Assembly: GCA_023249695.1 (NCBI GenBank)
Contig: JAHFCD010000106.1
Span: forward strand, 1-7,422
Source: Elusimicrobiota bacterium
GTDB taxonomy: Bacteria; Elusimicrobiota; Elusimicrobia; UBA1565; UBA9628
Direction of reading: 5' to 3'
Length of the DNA: 7,422 nt
A program made the position numbers and the translations under genes. Below are positions 1 through 6,260 of this stretch, one piece after another. Position 1 is the stretch's first letter, and the number at the start of each line of letters is the position of its first letter. A model generated the notes under the pieces. The model worked only from the letters and a program-made list of their open reading frames with translations. It was not told the DNA's origin and ran no database searches.

Positions 1-1010
<1,010 letters not shown>

Positions 1011-1019
1011 GGGGAAGCG

Positions 1020-1025
1020 CTCCTT
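1020..1025 (-). promoter_or_regulatory. Ribosome binding site of acnA
   Basis: AAGGAG on the minus strand, 9 nt before the acnA ATG. It is one of only two clear Shine-Dalgarno sites in the window. This matters because several other starts here have none. Confidence 0.8.
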
Positions 1026-1031
1026 ATTTAC

Positions 1032-1046
1032 GACGCTTCGCGCATC
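1032..1046 (-). other. Small possible hairpin in the acnA leader
   Basis: On the minus strand GATGC, loop GCGAA, GCGTC can form a 5-bp stem (one G-T pair), 6 nt upstream of the acnA ribosome binding site and just after the stop codon of the upstream DUF3185 gene. No T-run follows, so it is not a standard terminator. It could be a leader structure or chance in G+C-rich DNA. Confidence 0.25.
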
Positions 1047-1049
1047 TTA

Positions 1050-1250
1050 TCATTTCGACCCGCGCGAGAGCCCCCCGAGCCCCGCGACGGCGGCCAGGCC
1101 GCCGCCGATTAAAAGCCAAAGCGCGCGATCCGTCGGCGCGCCGGTGAAGAGCCGCGAGACGTCCGAGCTCACCGACCGGTACGCGTCCCAGCCCATCGCC
1201 AGGAGCACGACGCCGAGGATCACGAGCGCCAGCGAAGCGATTCGATTCAT
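1050..1250 (-). CDS. DUF3185-type small membrane protein, copy 1
   Basis: A 66-residue protein with two hydrophobic segments (about 4-21 and 43-61) flanking a short polar loop with SSDVSRLFTGAPTDRA (28-43). This layout and the SSDVSR and PTD motifs match the DUF3185 family, whose function is not known. It should sit in the inner membrane with a short loop on one side. Its ATG lies 1 nt after the TGA of the upstream PF04020-like gene (TGA C ATG) with no clear ribosome binding site of its own, so translation is probably coupled. It is about 79% identical (52 of 66, counted by eye) to the second copy at 1673-1873 and equally long. Family assignment is by recollection of the pattern, not a search. 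Confidence 0.85.
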   Translation of the reverse strand: MNRIASLALVILGVVLLAMGWDAYRSVSSDVSRLFTGAPTDRALWLLIGGGLAAVAGLGGLSRGSK

Positions 1251-1251
1251 G

Positions 1252-1590
1252 TCAGACCCGCGTGACGGCGTGAAAGACCGAGTTGACGAGCGCGAGAACG
1301 AACGCGAAGCCGAGCGCCCACCAGAAGCTCGCGACCTTGAAGCCCGGCACCAGGGCCGCGACCAGCATGACCAAAGCGCCGATGACGACGAAGGTGAACA
1401 GGCCGAGCGTGAGGACGTTGATCGGCAAAGTCAGGGCGAGGAGGATCGGTCCCAGCACGGCGTTGACGACCCCGAGCACGATCGCGACCAGGATCGCGGT
1501 GCCGTAGCCGTCGACGGTCACGCCGCTGAGAAGACGGCCCGTGACGAGCACCGCGGCGGCGCTGACGAGGATATTGAGGATGATGTTCAT
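1252..1590 (-). CDS. PF04020 (Phage_holin_4_2/YvlD-like) four-helix membrane protein, copy 1
   Basis: A 112-residue, very hydrophobic protein with four predicted membrane helices (about 4-20, 29-50, 55-76, 85-106). Typical family marks are GRLLSGVTVDGYGTAI (18-33), LGVVNAVLGP (39-48), LPINVLTLGLFTF (55-67) and WWALGFA near the end. Despite the family name these proteins are mostly chromosomal and not phage lysis proteins; Bacillus subtilis YvlD, in a sigma-W controlled envelope-stress operon, is a relative. I chose ATG 1588-1590 over an upstream in-frame start because it gives exactly the length of the paralogue (112) and has a GGAG site 8 nt upstream. It is about 71% identical (80 of 112 by eye) to the copy at 1875-2213. 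No phage genes surround it, so a role in the envelope is more likely than lysis. Confidence 0.88.
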   Translation of the reverse strand: MNIILNILVSAAAVLVTGRLLSGVTVDGYGTAILVAIVLGVVNAVLGPILLALTLPINVLTLGLFTFVVIGALVMLVAALVPGFKVASFWWALGFAFVLALVNSVFHAVTRV

Positions 1591-1598
1591 GGGAGTCT

Positions 1599-1602
1599 CT
1601 CC
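1599..1602 (-). promoter_or_regulatory. Ribosome binding site of PF04020 copy 1
   Basis: GGAG on the minus strand, 8 nt before ATG 1588-1590. It decides that start over the longer reading frame beginning at 1626. Confidence 0.65.
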
Positions 1603-1672
1603 GTGATCCAAAGTAACACGGCTCATGCTACCATGCCGCCGCGCTCGGCCTTCGTGACGGCATCGTCGCTTT

Positions 1673-1873
1673 TTATTTGCGAGATCGCTTGAGGCCTCCG
1701 AGCCCGAAGACGGCGGCCAGGCCGCCTCCGATCAGGAGCATCAGGGCGCGGTCGGTCGGCGCGCCGTTGAAGACCCGCGACACGTCCGAGCTCACCGACG
1801 TGTACGCGTCCCAGCCGAGGCCGAGAAGGACCAGGCCGAGAAGCAGCAGCGCGAGCGAGGCGATGTTGTTCAT
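1673..1873 (-). CDS. DUF3185-type small membrane protein, copy 2
   Basis: A 66-residue paralogue of the protein at 1050-1250, with the same two hydrophobic segments and central SSDVSRVFNGAPTDRA loop. It ends in the basic tail KRSRK, which would favour a cytoplasmic C-terminus by the positive-inside rule. A longer frame begins at 1924, but the start at 1871-1873 matches the paralogue in length and follows the upstream PF04020-like gene as TGA C ATG. AGGG lies 9 nt upstream, a weak ribosome binding site. Function unknown. It is the 3' member of the upstream duplicated pair. Confidence 0.85.
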   Translation of the reverse strand: MNNIASLALLLLGLVLLGLGWDAYTSVSSDVSRVFNGAPTDRALMLLIGGGLAAVFGLGGLKRSRK

Positions 1874-1874
1874 G

Positions 1875-2213
1875 TCATACCCTCGTGAACGCGTGAAAGG
1901 CGGAATTGACGACGGCGAGGACACAGGCGAACCCCAGCGCCCACCAGAAGCCCGCGACCCTGAACCCCGGCACCAGCTCCGCCGTCAGCACGACGAGGCC
2001 GCCGATGATGACGAGGGTCGAGAGGCCGAGCGTCGCCGCGTTGAGCGGCAGCGCCATCGCCAGGAGCCCCGGCGCCAGAAGGGCGTTGACGATCCCGAGC
2101 ACGACCGCCACGAGGACGGCCGTGCCGAATCCGTCGATGACGACGCCGGGGAGAAGGCGGCCGGCGACCAGCACCGCGAAGGCGCTGACGAGGATGTTGA
2201 GGGCGATGCTCAT
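1875..2213 (-). CDS. PF04020 (Phage_holin_4_2/YvlD-like) four-helix membrane protein, copy 2
   Basis: A 112-residue paralogue of the protein at 1252-1590, with four hydrophobic helices and the same marks (GRLLPGVVIDGFGTAV, LGIVNALLAP, WWALGFA). Its ATG is 1 nt after the TGA of the small barrel gene (TGA T ATG) and no Shine-Dalgarno site is visible before it, so it is probably translated by coupling to the gene before it. This differs from copy 1, which has a good GGAG. The pair with the DUF3185 gene is preserved. An inner-membrane location is predicted from hydrophobicity. The molecular function is not known. Confidence 0.88.
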   Translation of the reverse strand: MSIALNILVSAFAVLVAGRLLPGVVIDGFGTAVLVAVVLGIVNALLAPGLLAMALPLNAATLGLSTLVIIGGLVVLTAELVPGFRVAGFWWALGFACVLAVVNSAFHAFTRV

Positions 2214-2214
2214 A

Positions 2215-2682
2215 TCAATGGAAGTAGTAGCGCACGCCGACCGAGCCGTCGATGCCGGCTCCGGTGTGGCGCGTCAGATGGAACAGCGGCACGAGCTCGG
2301 CGAAGATCTCGACCGGGTTGTTCGGCAGCCAATACGCGATCCCGGCGACCGTGCGGACGCTGAACTCCGAGTCGTCGAACGTCCGGACCTGCGCGCCGAC
2401 GCCGAAATAGAGCGGCAGCTTGCCCTTCGCGGGCTGAGGCAGGATGTTCCAGCCGTGCCAAAGGTAGTCGCCGTAAACGGTCAGCTGCGAGTTCCAGGCG
2501 AGGCCCATGTCGAGGGCTTGGGTGTCGTTGATCCACAGCTTGCCCGTGGCGCCGGTCGGAGCGCCGATCACGACTCCGGCGCCGAAATTTCCGGCCTTCT
2601 GGGCGCGAACGGGAGCGGCCAGCGCGACGAGGCAGACGAACGCGAACAGCATTTTATTCTTCAAGTGGTCTCCGTGCTTCAT
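2215..2682 (-). CDS. Small outer-membrane beta-barrel protein with signal peptide
   Basis: A 155-residue exported protein. A hydrophobic signal peptide (about 11-27, ending VRA before Q28) is followed by alternating hydrophobic/aromatic strands typical of an eight-stranded barrel: GAGVVIGAPTG (34-44), LTVYGDYLWH (67-76), LYFGVGAQVR (91-100), VEIFAELVPLFHLT (124-137) and a terminal VGVRYYF (149-154) that ends in the aromatic beta-signal. It resembles small barrel families annotated DUF3996/BAPKO_0422-like; its function is unknown. Two starts are possible. ATG 2682 lies 5 nt behind a TATAGT hexamer and shares the GGCTC(A/G)TGAAG context of the kinase gene start. TTG 2664 has GGAG 5 nt upstream and gives a more standard signal peptide of 149 total residues. 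I list the ATG but cannot decide. It appears to head the transcript through the duplicated pairs. Confidence 0.82.
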   Translation of the reverse strand: MKHGDHLKNKMLFAFVCLVALAAPVRAQKAGNFGAGVVIGAPTGATGKLWINDTQALDMGLAWNSQLTVYGDYLWHGWNILPQPAKGKLPLYFGVGAQVRTFDDSEFSVRTVAGIAYWLPNNPVEIFAELVPLFHLTRHTGAGIDGSVGVRYYFH

Positions 2683-2687
2683 GAGCC

Positions 2688-2725
2688 ACTATAGCCGCTT
2701 CGCCGCGGCGCGCCTATGCGGAGTT
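2688..2725 (-). promoter_or_regulatory. Predicted promoter of the small barrel operon with the shared 15-bp element
   Basis: On the minus strand the element AACTCCGCATAGGCG (2711-2725) is followed after exactly 17 bp by TATAGT (2688-2693), then GGCTC and the ATG at 2680-2682. The element matches 13 of 15 bases of the one before the second response regulator (6217-6231) at the same spacing. There is no TTGACA-like -35; the last six bases TAGGCG occupy that place, as expected for an activator-dependent promoter. If the hexamer is the -10, transcription would begin at or next to the ATG. Confidence 0.55.
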
Positions 2726-2741
2726 TCCCCCCGCGGCGTCG

Positions 2742-2754
2742 GTAGGACTACGCA
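2742..2754 (+). promoter_or_regulatory. Second half-site-like copy of the element, with small palindrome
   Basis: ACTACGCA (2747-2754, plus strand) repeats eight bases of the element found before the second response regulator. It lies in the same 81-bp intergenic region as the barrel promoter but in the opposite orientation. It overlaps the inverted repeat GTAG-GA-CTAC (2742-2751). It may be a second binding site for the same regulator; the evidence is short and could be chance. Confidence 0.3.
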
Positions 2755-2763
2755 GCCGCCGTC

Positions 2764-4311
2764 TTAAAACGCCTGGCCCGCGAGGATGGAGAGGGACCAA
2801 TACGCGCCGCCGGGGCGCCGGTTCAGCGGGAAGGCGAGGTCGACGCGCACGGGGCTGTTGCTGCTCGAGCGAGAGGGGGCGACGCGCAGGCCTACGCCCA
2901 CGCTGCTCTTGAGGTCCGACGTCTTGACCCGGTTCGAGTCCGGCCACGCGTAACCCGAATCGTAGAAGAGGACCGAGCCGATGTCGAGCAGCCGGAAAAG
3001 GTCGTCGTAGACGTACACGCGGTCCTCGATGTTGACCAGGAAGCGGCGTGTTCCCGTGAACTCGCTGAGGCCGTAGCCGCGCAGGCCGTTGAGCTCGCCC
3101 AGGGCGAGCAGATTGGCCGAGTCGAGCTGCCAGCCCAGGTCGAGGCCGGAGTGGACCGCCACGGTCTGGAACCGGAATTCGCGCAGGAAATATGACGCGT
3201 CGAGCGAGGCGATCCGGTTGCCGTTTCCGCCGTTAACGTACTTCGAGCGGTAGCCGGTCTTGAGAAGCAGCAGCTGATTGGACAGGGCGAAGCCTTTCGC
3301 GACGTCGAGCCGCGGCAGGACCTGCGTCGAGGTGCTCCCGGCGTCCTCGGGCGCCCAGGCGACGCTCGGGAACACCCCGAGGCCCAGGTTGAAGTCCTCG
3401 TCGCGCGTGAAGTTCTGTATGCGCCGCGCGGTCAGGAAGTTCAGCTCCTGCCACTCCCCCGCGACCGTGACGAAGTTCAGCTGCTCGAGGTCGGGCCGTG
3501 AGCCGCTCGTCTCCGCTCGGCGGCTCGAGAGGCCGAAGGTGACGCGGCGCGTGCGCTCGGTCGAGGTCGTGAGCGCGACGCCGTAGCTCACGCCGGCCTC
3601 GCCGGTCTTGCGCGTCTCCCCGCTGACCCGCGACTCGACGTAGCTGATCGTGCCGCCCGCGGCCGTGCGGGCGATCGAGGCGTAGAACGGACGGTTCAGC
3701 GACATCAGGAATTGGCTGCCGCCCGGAGCGGTGAGCGCGGAAACCGCGTACTGGAAGCGCTTATAGTGGAGGAACTGGGGGTCTTTGTAGGTGAAGGAGC
3801 GCGACTGCGCGCCGCCGTCCTTGGCGTAGACCGCGGAGGCGGATTTTCCCTGGCCCAGGATGTTGTGCTCGGCGAGCCCCGCCTTCAGGCTTGTGATCCC
3901 GCCCGCGCGCTTGAAGCTCGCGACGACCTCGAGCGTCCAGGAATCAAAGGTTTTCACGAGGACGTCCACGGTGCCCTTCGCGTTGACCGTGGCCGAGACC
4001 TGGGCGCGCCGGATGAAGGAGAGGGCTCGCAGGTTTCGCTCCGTCTCCTCGATGAGCAGCGGGTCGAAGCGGTCGCCGACGGCGAAGAGCAGCTCGCGTT
4101 CGACGACGGCGTCGAAGGTTTTGATGTGGGCGCGGTTGGCCAGCCGGTAGAGCAGCTTGTTCTCGGGCGGGGCGTCCGTGTCGAAGACGTTGTGGGTCTC
4201 GACGCGGATCGACGCGATGACGAGGCCCGTGGGCAGGCGGGCCTTGCGGGGGGGAGCGGCCGCCAACGGCGCGCCCTGCAGGCAAAGGAGCAATATCAGT
4301 CGCCGCACCAT
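2764..4311 (-). CDS. Single-POTRA Omp85/BamA-TamA family outer-membrane protein
   Basis: A 515-residue exported barrel protein. The signal peptide is about residues 1-19 (MVRRLILLLCLQGAPLAAA). One POTRA-like domain covers about 30-125, with the pattern NRAHIKTFDAVVERELLF (59-76), GDRFD (79-83), EETERNLRALSFIRRAQV (88-105) and VDVLVKTFDSWTL (115-127). A 16-strand-type barrel follows (about 127-515). It contains the loop-6 LRGY motif (410-413), the D15-type FYDSGYAW (449-456) and a C-terminal phenylalanine. BamA itself has several POTRA domains and about 800 residues, so this is not the main BamA but a shorter member that inserts or moves proteins or lipids at the outer membrane; the substrate is unknown. 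ATG 4309-4311 is preferred over TTG 4344 because it starts the signal peptide cleanly. No ribosome binding site precedes it, and a predicted promoter ends 4 nt upstream. It is divergent from the kinase gene. Confidence 0.87.
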   Translation of the reverse strand: MVRRLILLLCLQGAPLAAAPPRKARLPTGLVIASIRVETHNVFDTDAPPENKLLYRLANRAHIKTFDAVVERELLFAVGDRFDPLLIEETERNLRALSFIRRAQVSATVNAKGTVDVLVKTFDSWTLEVVASFKRAGGITSLKAGLAEHNILGQGKSASAVYAKDGGAQSRSFTYKDPQFLHYKRFQYAVSALTAPGGSQFLMSLNRPFYASIARTAAGGTISYVESRVSGETRKTGEAGVSYGVALTTSTERTRRVTFGLSSRRAETSGSRPDLEQLNFVTVAGEWQELNFLTARRIQNFTRDEDFNLGLGVFPSVAWAPEDAGSTSTQVLPRLDVAKGFALSNQLLLLKTGYRSKYVNGGNGNRIASLDASYFLREFRFQTVAVHSGLDLGWQLDSANLLALGELNGLRGYGLSEFTGTRRFLVNIEDRVYVYDDLFRLLDIGSVLFYDSGYAWPDSNRVKTSDLKSSVGVGLRVAPSRSSSNSPVRVDLAFPLNRRPGGAYWSLSILAGQAF

Positions 4312-4315
4312 GGAG

Positions 4316-4353
4316 AGTATGCAAGATGGCGGCCGCCGAACCAATGGGGAGTT
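4316..4353 (-). promoter_or_regulatory. Predicted promoter of the Omp85-like gene with the shared element
   Basis: On the minus strand AACTCCCCATTGGTT (4339-4353) is followed after exactly 17 bp by CATACT (4316-4321), then 4 nt and the ATG. Eleven of 15 bases agree with the small-barrel element, at the same 17-bp spacing. Here the last six bases, TTGGTT, also resemble a weak -35, so this may be the least activator-dependent of the set. Confidence 0.5.
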
Positions 4354-4365
4354 CTACTTATCCCC
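4346..4365. promoter_or_regulatory. Inverted repeat in the divergent promoter region
   Basis: GGGGA (4346-4350) and TCCCC (4361-4365) are perfect 5-bp arms around a 10-bp centre holding GTTCTACTTA. The repeat lies between the divergent Omp85-like and kinase genes. It overlaps the start of the minus-strand element and the candidate plus-strand element. It is a possible operator reading both ways, or chance in G+C-rich DNA. Confidence 0.35.
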
Positions 4366-4390
4366 GGGCCGGACGTTATAAAGGTACACT
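4352..4390 (+). promoter_or_regulatory. Weak candidate promoter of the sensor kinase gene
   Basis: TTCTACTTATCCCCG (4352-4366) agrees with the shared element at about 8 of 15 bases, including CTAC and AT. It ends 18 bp before TACACT (4385-4390), which lies 5 nt before the GTG start. A second A+T-rich hexamer, TATAAA, is at 4377-4382 and could be the true -10. The assignment is much weaker than for the other three regions. Confidence 0.35.
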
Positions 4391-4395
4391 GGCTC

Positions 4396-5529
4396 GTGAA
4401 GGAACGCCGCCGCCGAACGCAGGACAGCCGCCGCGTCACGCGGCTCGAGTCGACCAACGCGCGGCTCAAGTCCTCGAACAAGGATCTGCTCTCGCTCTCG
4501 CAGCGCTCGATCCTGCGCCTGGCCGCCGTCGTCCTCGACTCCAACGACGCCGTCATCATCTGCGATCTCAAGGACCGCATCACCGCCTGGAACCGCGGCG
4601 CGCGCAAGATGTACGGCTTCGCCGAGGCGGAGGCGCTGGGCATGAGCATCCGCAAGATCATGCCCGCGAGCAAGCTGCTGATGGCGCGCGAGCTCGTGCG
4701 CGTGTCGGCGAAGCAGGGCCGCAAGGCGGCGCCGATCGAGGCGCAGCGGCGCACGAAGCAGGGCCGGGTCGTCGACGTGCTGCTGACGGTCACCGTGCTT
4801 CGCGACGAGGACGGCCGGGCCGTCGAGGTCGCGACCACCGAGCGCGACATCACGGCTCTTAAGGAGGCCGATCGCGAGCTGCGCCGGCTTCACGCGCGCG
4901 TGATCCTGGCGCAGGAGACGGAGCGCAAGCGCCTCGCGCGCGAGCTGCACGACGGCGTCGGCCAGATCCTCTCGGGCGTCAAGTTCCGCCTCCAGGCGCT
5001 GCCCGGCCAGATGAAGCTGGGCGCGGTGGCCGAGGCCAAGCTCGTCAAGGTCGGCGGCTTCCTCGATCACGCGATCGCCGAGATCCGCCGCGTCTCGCAG
5101 AACCTGATGCCGTCGGAACTCGTGGACCTGGGCCTCGAGGCCGCCCTGCACGCGCTGTGCCGCGAATTCAAGGAGCGCTCGGGCGTGCGGGTGACGATCC
5201 GTACCGCCTCGACCGACGCCTCGCCCGAGGTCGGTCTCGCGCTGTTCCGCATCGCGCAGGAGGCGCTCAACAACATCGGCAAGCACTCCAAGGCCAAGAA
5301 GGTCGTCATCGAGCTGTTCGAGGAAGGCAAGGACGTCCTGCTCAGCGTCAGCGACGACGGCATCGGCTTCTCGCGCGCGAGCGGGCCTTTGACGGGCCGG
5401 GGGCGGGGGCTCGGCCTGGGCAACATGCGCCAGCGCGCGGAATCGGCCGGCGGCTCGCTCGACTTCCGCTCGAAGCCCGGCGCGGGGACCGCGCTCACCG
5501 TCCGCGCGCCCAAGGCGGGCCCGCGATGA
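4396..5529 (+). CDS. Cytoplasmic PAS sensor histidine kinase, NarL/DesK class (HisKA_3)
   Basis: A 377-residue kinase that autophosphorylates and hands phosphate to NarL-type regulators. A basic, probably coiled N-terminus (5-45) is followed by a PAS domain (about 45-155, with ITAWNRGARKMYGFAEAEAL and ending TTERDITALKEADREL). Next is the HisKA_3 segment ERKRLARELHDGVGQ (176-190), with H185 as the phosphorylated residue. The HATPase domain has FRIAQEALNNIGKHSKA (284-300), the G1 box DDGIGF (320-325) and the G2 box GLGLGNMRQRAE (338-349). No membrane segment is present, so the signal is internal and probably sensed by the PAS fold; no haem or flavin ligand is obvious. GTG 4396-4398 is forced: no other in-frame start lies between it and the opposite-strand gene, and the next would cut into the PAS domain. 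No well-placed ribosome binding site is seen (AAGG is 11 nt away). Its stop overlaps the next start as ATGA. Confidence 0.94.
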   Translation: MKERRRRTQDSRRVTRLESTNARLKSSNKDLLSLSQRSILRLAAVVLDSNDAVIICDLKDRITAWNRGARKMYGFAEAEALGMSIRKIMPASKLLMARELVRVSAKQGRKAAPIEAQRRTKQGRVVDVLLTVTVLRDEDGRAVEVATTERDITALKEADRELRRLHARVILAQETERKRLARELHDGVGQILSGVKFRLQALPGQMKLGAVAEAKLVKVGGFLDHAIAEIRRVSQNLMPSELVDLGLEAALHALCREFKERSGVRVTIRTASTDASPEVGLALFRIAQEALNNIGKHSKAKKVVIELFEEGKDVLLSVSDDGIGFSRASGPLTGRGRGLGLGNMRQRAESAGGSLDFRSKPGAGTALTVRAPKAGPR

Positions 5530-6209
5530 AGCGCCCCCTGATGGGGAAAAAGGCTCCCAAGATCCGGGTCTTCCTCGTCGATGATCATCCCGCCGTGCGC
5601 GAGGGCGTGCGCACCTTCCTGACCGCCCAAGGCTCGATCACGGTCGTCGGCGAGGCGGCCAACGACAAGCAGGCGCTGCGCGGGCTCAAGAAGACTGCGG
5701 CCGACGTCGTCATCCTGGACATCAATCTTCCCGGCGTCGACGGCGGCGAGCTCGCCCGGCGGCTGCGCGTGATGGCGCCCGCCGTCAAGCTCATCGCGTT
5801 CAGCATCCACGCGGGCCAGGAGTACGTCGTCCGCATGGCCCGCTGCGGCGCGCACGGCTACGTGATGAAGGACGCGCCCACGGCGATGCTCGTCGAGGCG
5901 ATCGGCCTCGTCCACGCGGGCGGCCTCTCTTTTCCGCCCGGCATGACCGACGCGATCCTGGCTCCGGGCTCCAAGCCCGCGGCCTCCGTCCTGACCGCTC
6001 GGGAGCGCGAGGTGCTGGCCTTGCTCGCGGAAGGCCTGGCCAATAAGGAAGTCGCGCGGAAGCTGGGCATCAGCGTCCGCACGGCCGAAACGCACCGCGA
6101 GCATCTCTCGCGCAAGCTCGGCATCGCGCCGATCGCGGGGCTGACGAAGTACGCGATCCAGCACGGCCTGACGACGCTGACTTTGCCCGCCGCCCCTCCC
6201 GAAGACTAG
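5526..6209 (+). CDS. NarL/FixJ-family response regulator 1, partner of the upstream kinase
   Basis: A 227-residue two-domain regulator. The receiver (about 13-135) has the acidic pair D19-D20, phosphate acceptor D65 in VVILDINLPG, S93 in LIAFSIH and K115 in GYVMKD, so all switch residues are present. The DNA-binding LuxR-type helix-turn-helix (about 154-215) contains LTAREREVLALLAEGLANKE and ISVRTAETHREHLSRKLGI. It should bind DNA after phosphorylation by the kinase at 4396-5529, whose TGA overlaps this ATG by 4 nt; the overlap implies coupled translation. An internal ATG at 5541 is possible but would still keep the whole receiver. It is about two thirds identical to the next regulator. It has an acidic, proline-rich tail (PAAPPED) that the paralogue lacks. 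Confidence 0.95.
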   Translation: MKRPLMGKKAPKIRVFLVDDHPAVREGVRTFLTAQGSITVVGEAANDKQALRGLKKTAADVVILDINLPGVDGGELARRLRVMAPAVKLIAFSIHAGQEYVVRMARCGAHGYVMKDAPTAMLVEAIGLVHAGGLSFPPGMTDAILAPGSKPAASVLTAREREVLALLAEGLANKEVARKLGISVRTAETHREHLSRKLGIAPIAGLTKYAIQHGLTTLTLPAAPPED

Positions 6210-6216
6210 CCCGTAT

Positions 6217-6254
6217 AACTACGCATAGTCGCCGCGCCCCGCAGGCGCTATGCT
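6217..6254 (+). promoter_or_regulatory. Predicted promoter of response regulator 2 with palindromic shared element
   Basis: AACTACGCATAGTCG (6217-6231) is followed after exactly 17 bp by TATGCT (6249-6254) and 6 nt later by the GTG start. The core ACTACGCATAGT (6218-6229) is a near-perfect palindrome (10 of 12 positions), which fits a dimeric helix-turn-helix regulator. GCATAG (6223-6228) also repeats inverted as CTATGC (6248-6253) over the -10. TATAAC at 6214-6219 is an alternative -10 and would give a leader of about 35 nt. Confidence 0.55.
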
Positions 6255-6260
6255 TGAGGC

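Larger units (their letters stand above)
1050..1590 (-). repeat. Diverged direct repeat unit 1 (PF04020 + DUF3185 pair)
   Basis: This 541-bp unit and the one at 1673-2213 have identical gene lengths, identical order and the same TGA C ATG junction, and are offset by exactly 623 bp. They encode proteins about 71% and 79% identical, so the duplication is real but not recent. The 82 bp between the units is unrelated to the 39 bp after unit 1. Confidence 0.85.
1673..2213 (-). repeat. Diverged direct repeat unit 2 (PF04020 + DUF3185 pair)
   Basis: Partner of the unit at 1050-1590, with the same 541-bp length and gene arrangement. It lies upstream in the transcription direction and is directly joined to the small barrel gene, while unit 1 has its own ribosome binding site. 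Confidence 0.85.

Noticed and set aside
1252..2213. Prophage or lysis cassette because of the holin family name
   Set aside because: PF04020 proteins are common chromosomal membrane proteins. There is no endolysin, spanin or phage structural gene nearby, and the neighbours are envelope and TCA-cycle genes.
2727..2763. Rho-independent terminator after the Omp85-like gene
   Set aside because: Only 5-bp G+C stems with a long loop can be drawn and there is no T-run on the minus strand. The palindrome there is better read as a possible binding site.
3712..4395. Upstream extension of the kinase reading frame to 605 codons
   Set aside because: The extra 228 codons lie opposite the Omp85-like gene, read as low-complexity sequence, and there is no start codon between that gene and GTG 4396.
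4354..5286. Minus-strand open frame of 310 codons opposite the kinase
   Set aside because: Shadow of the PAS/HisKA_3 coding frame; no recognisable domain.
5067..6164. Minus-strand open frame of 365 codons across the kinase end and regulator 1
   Set aside because: Antisense to two convincingly identified genes. Long antisense frames are expected at this G+C content, and the product is low in complexity and rich in R, A and D.
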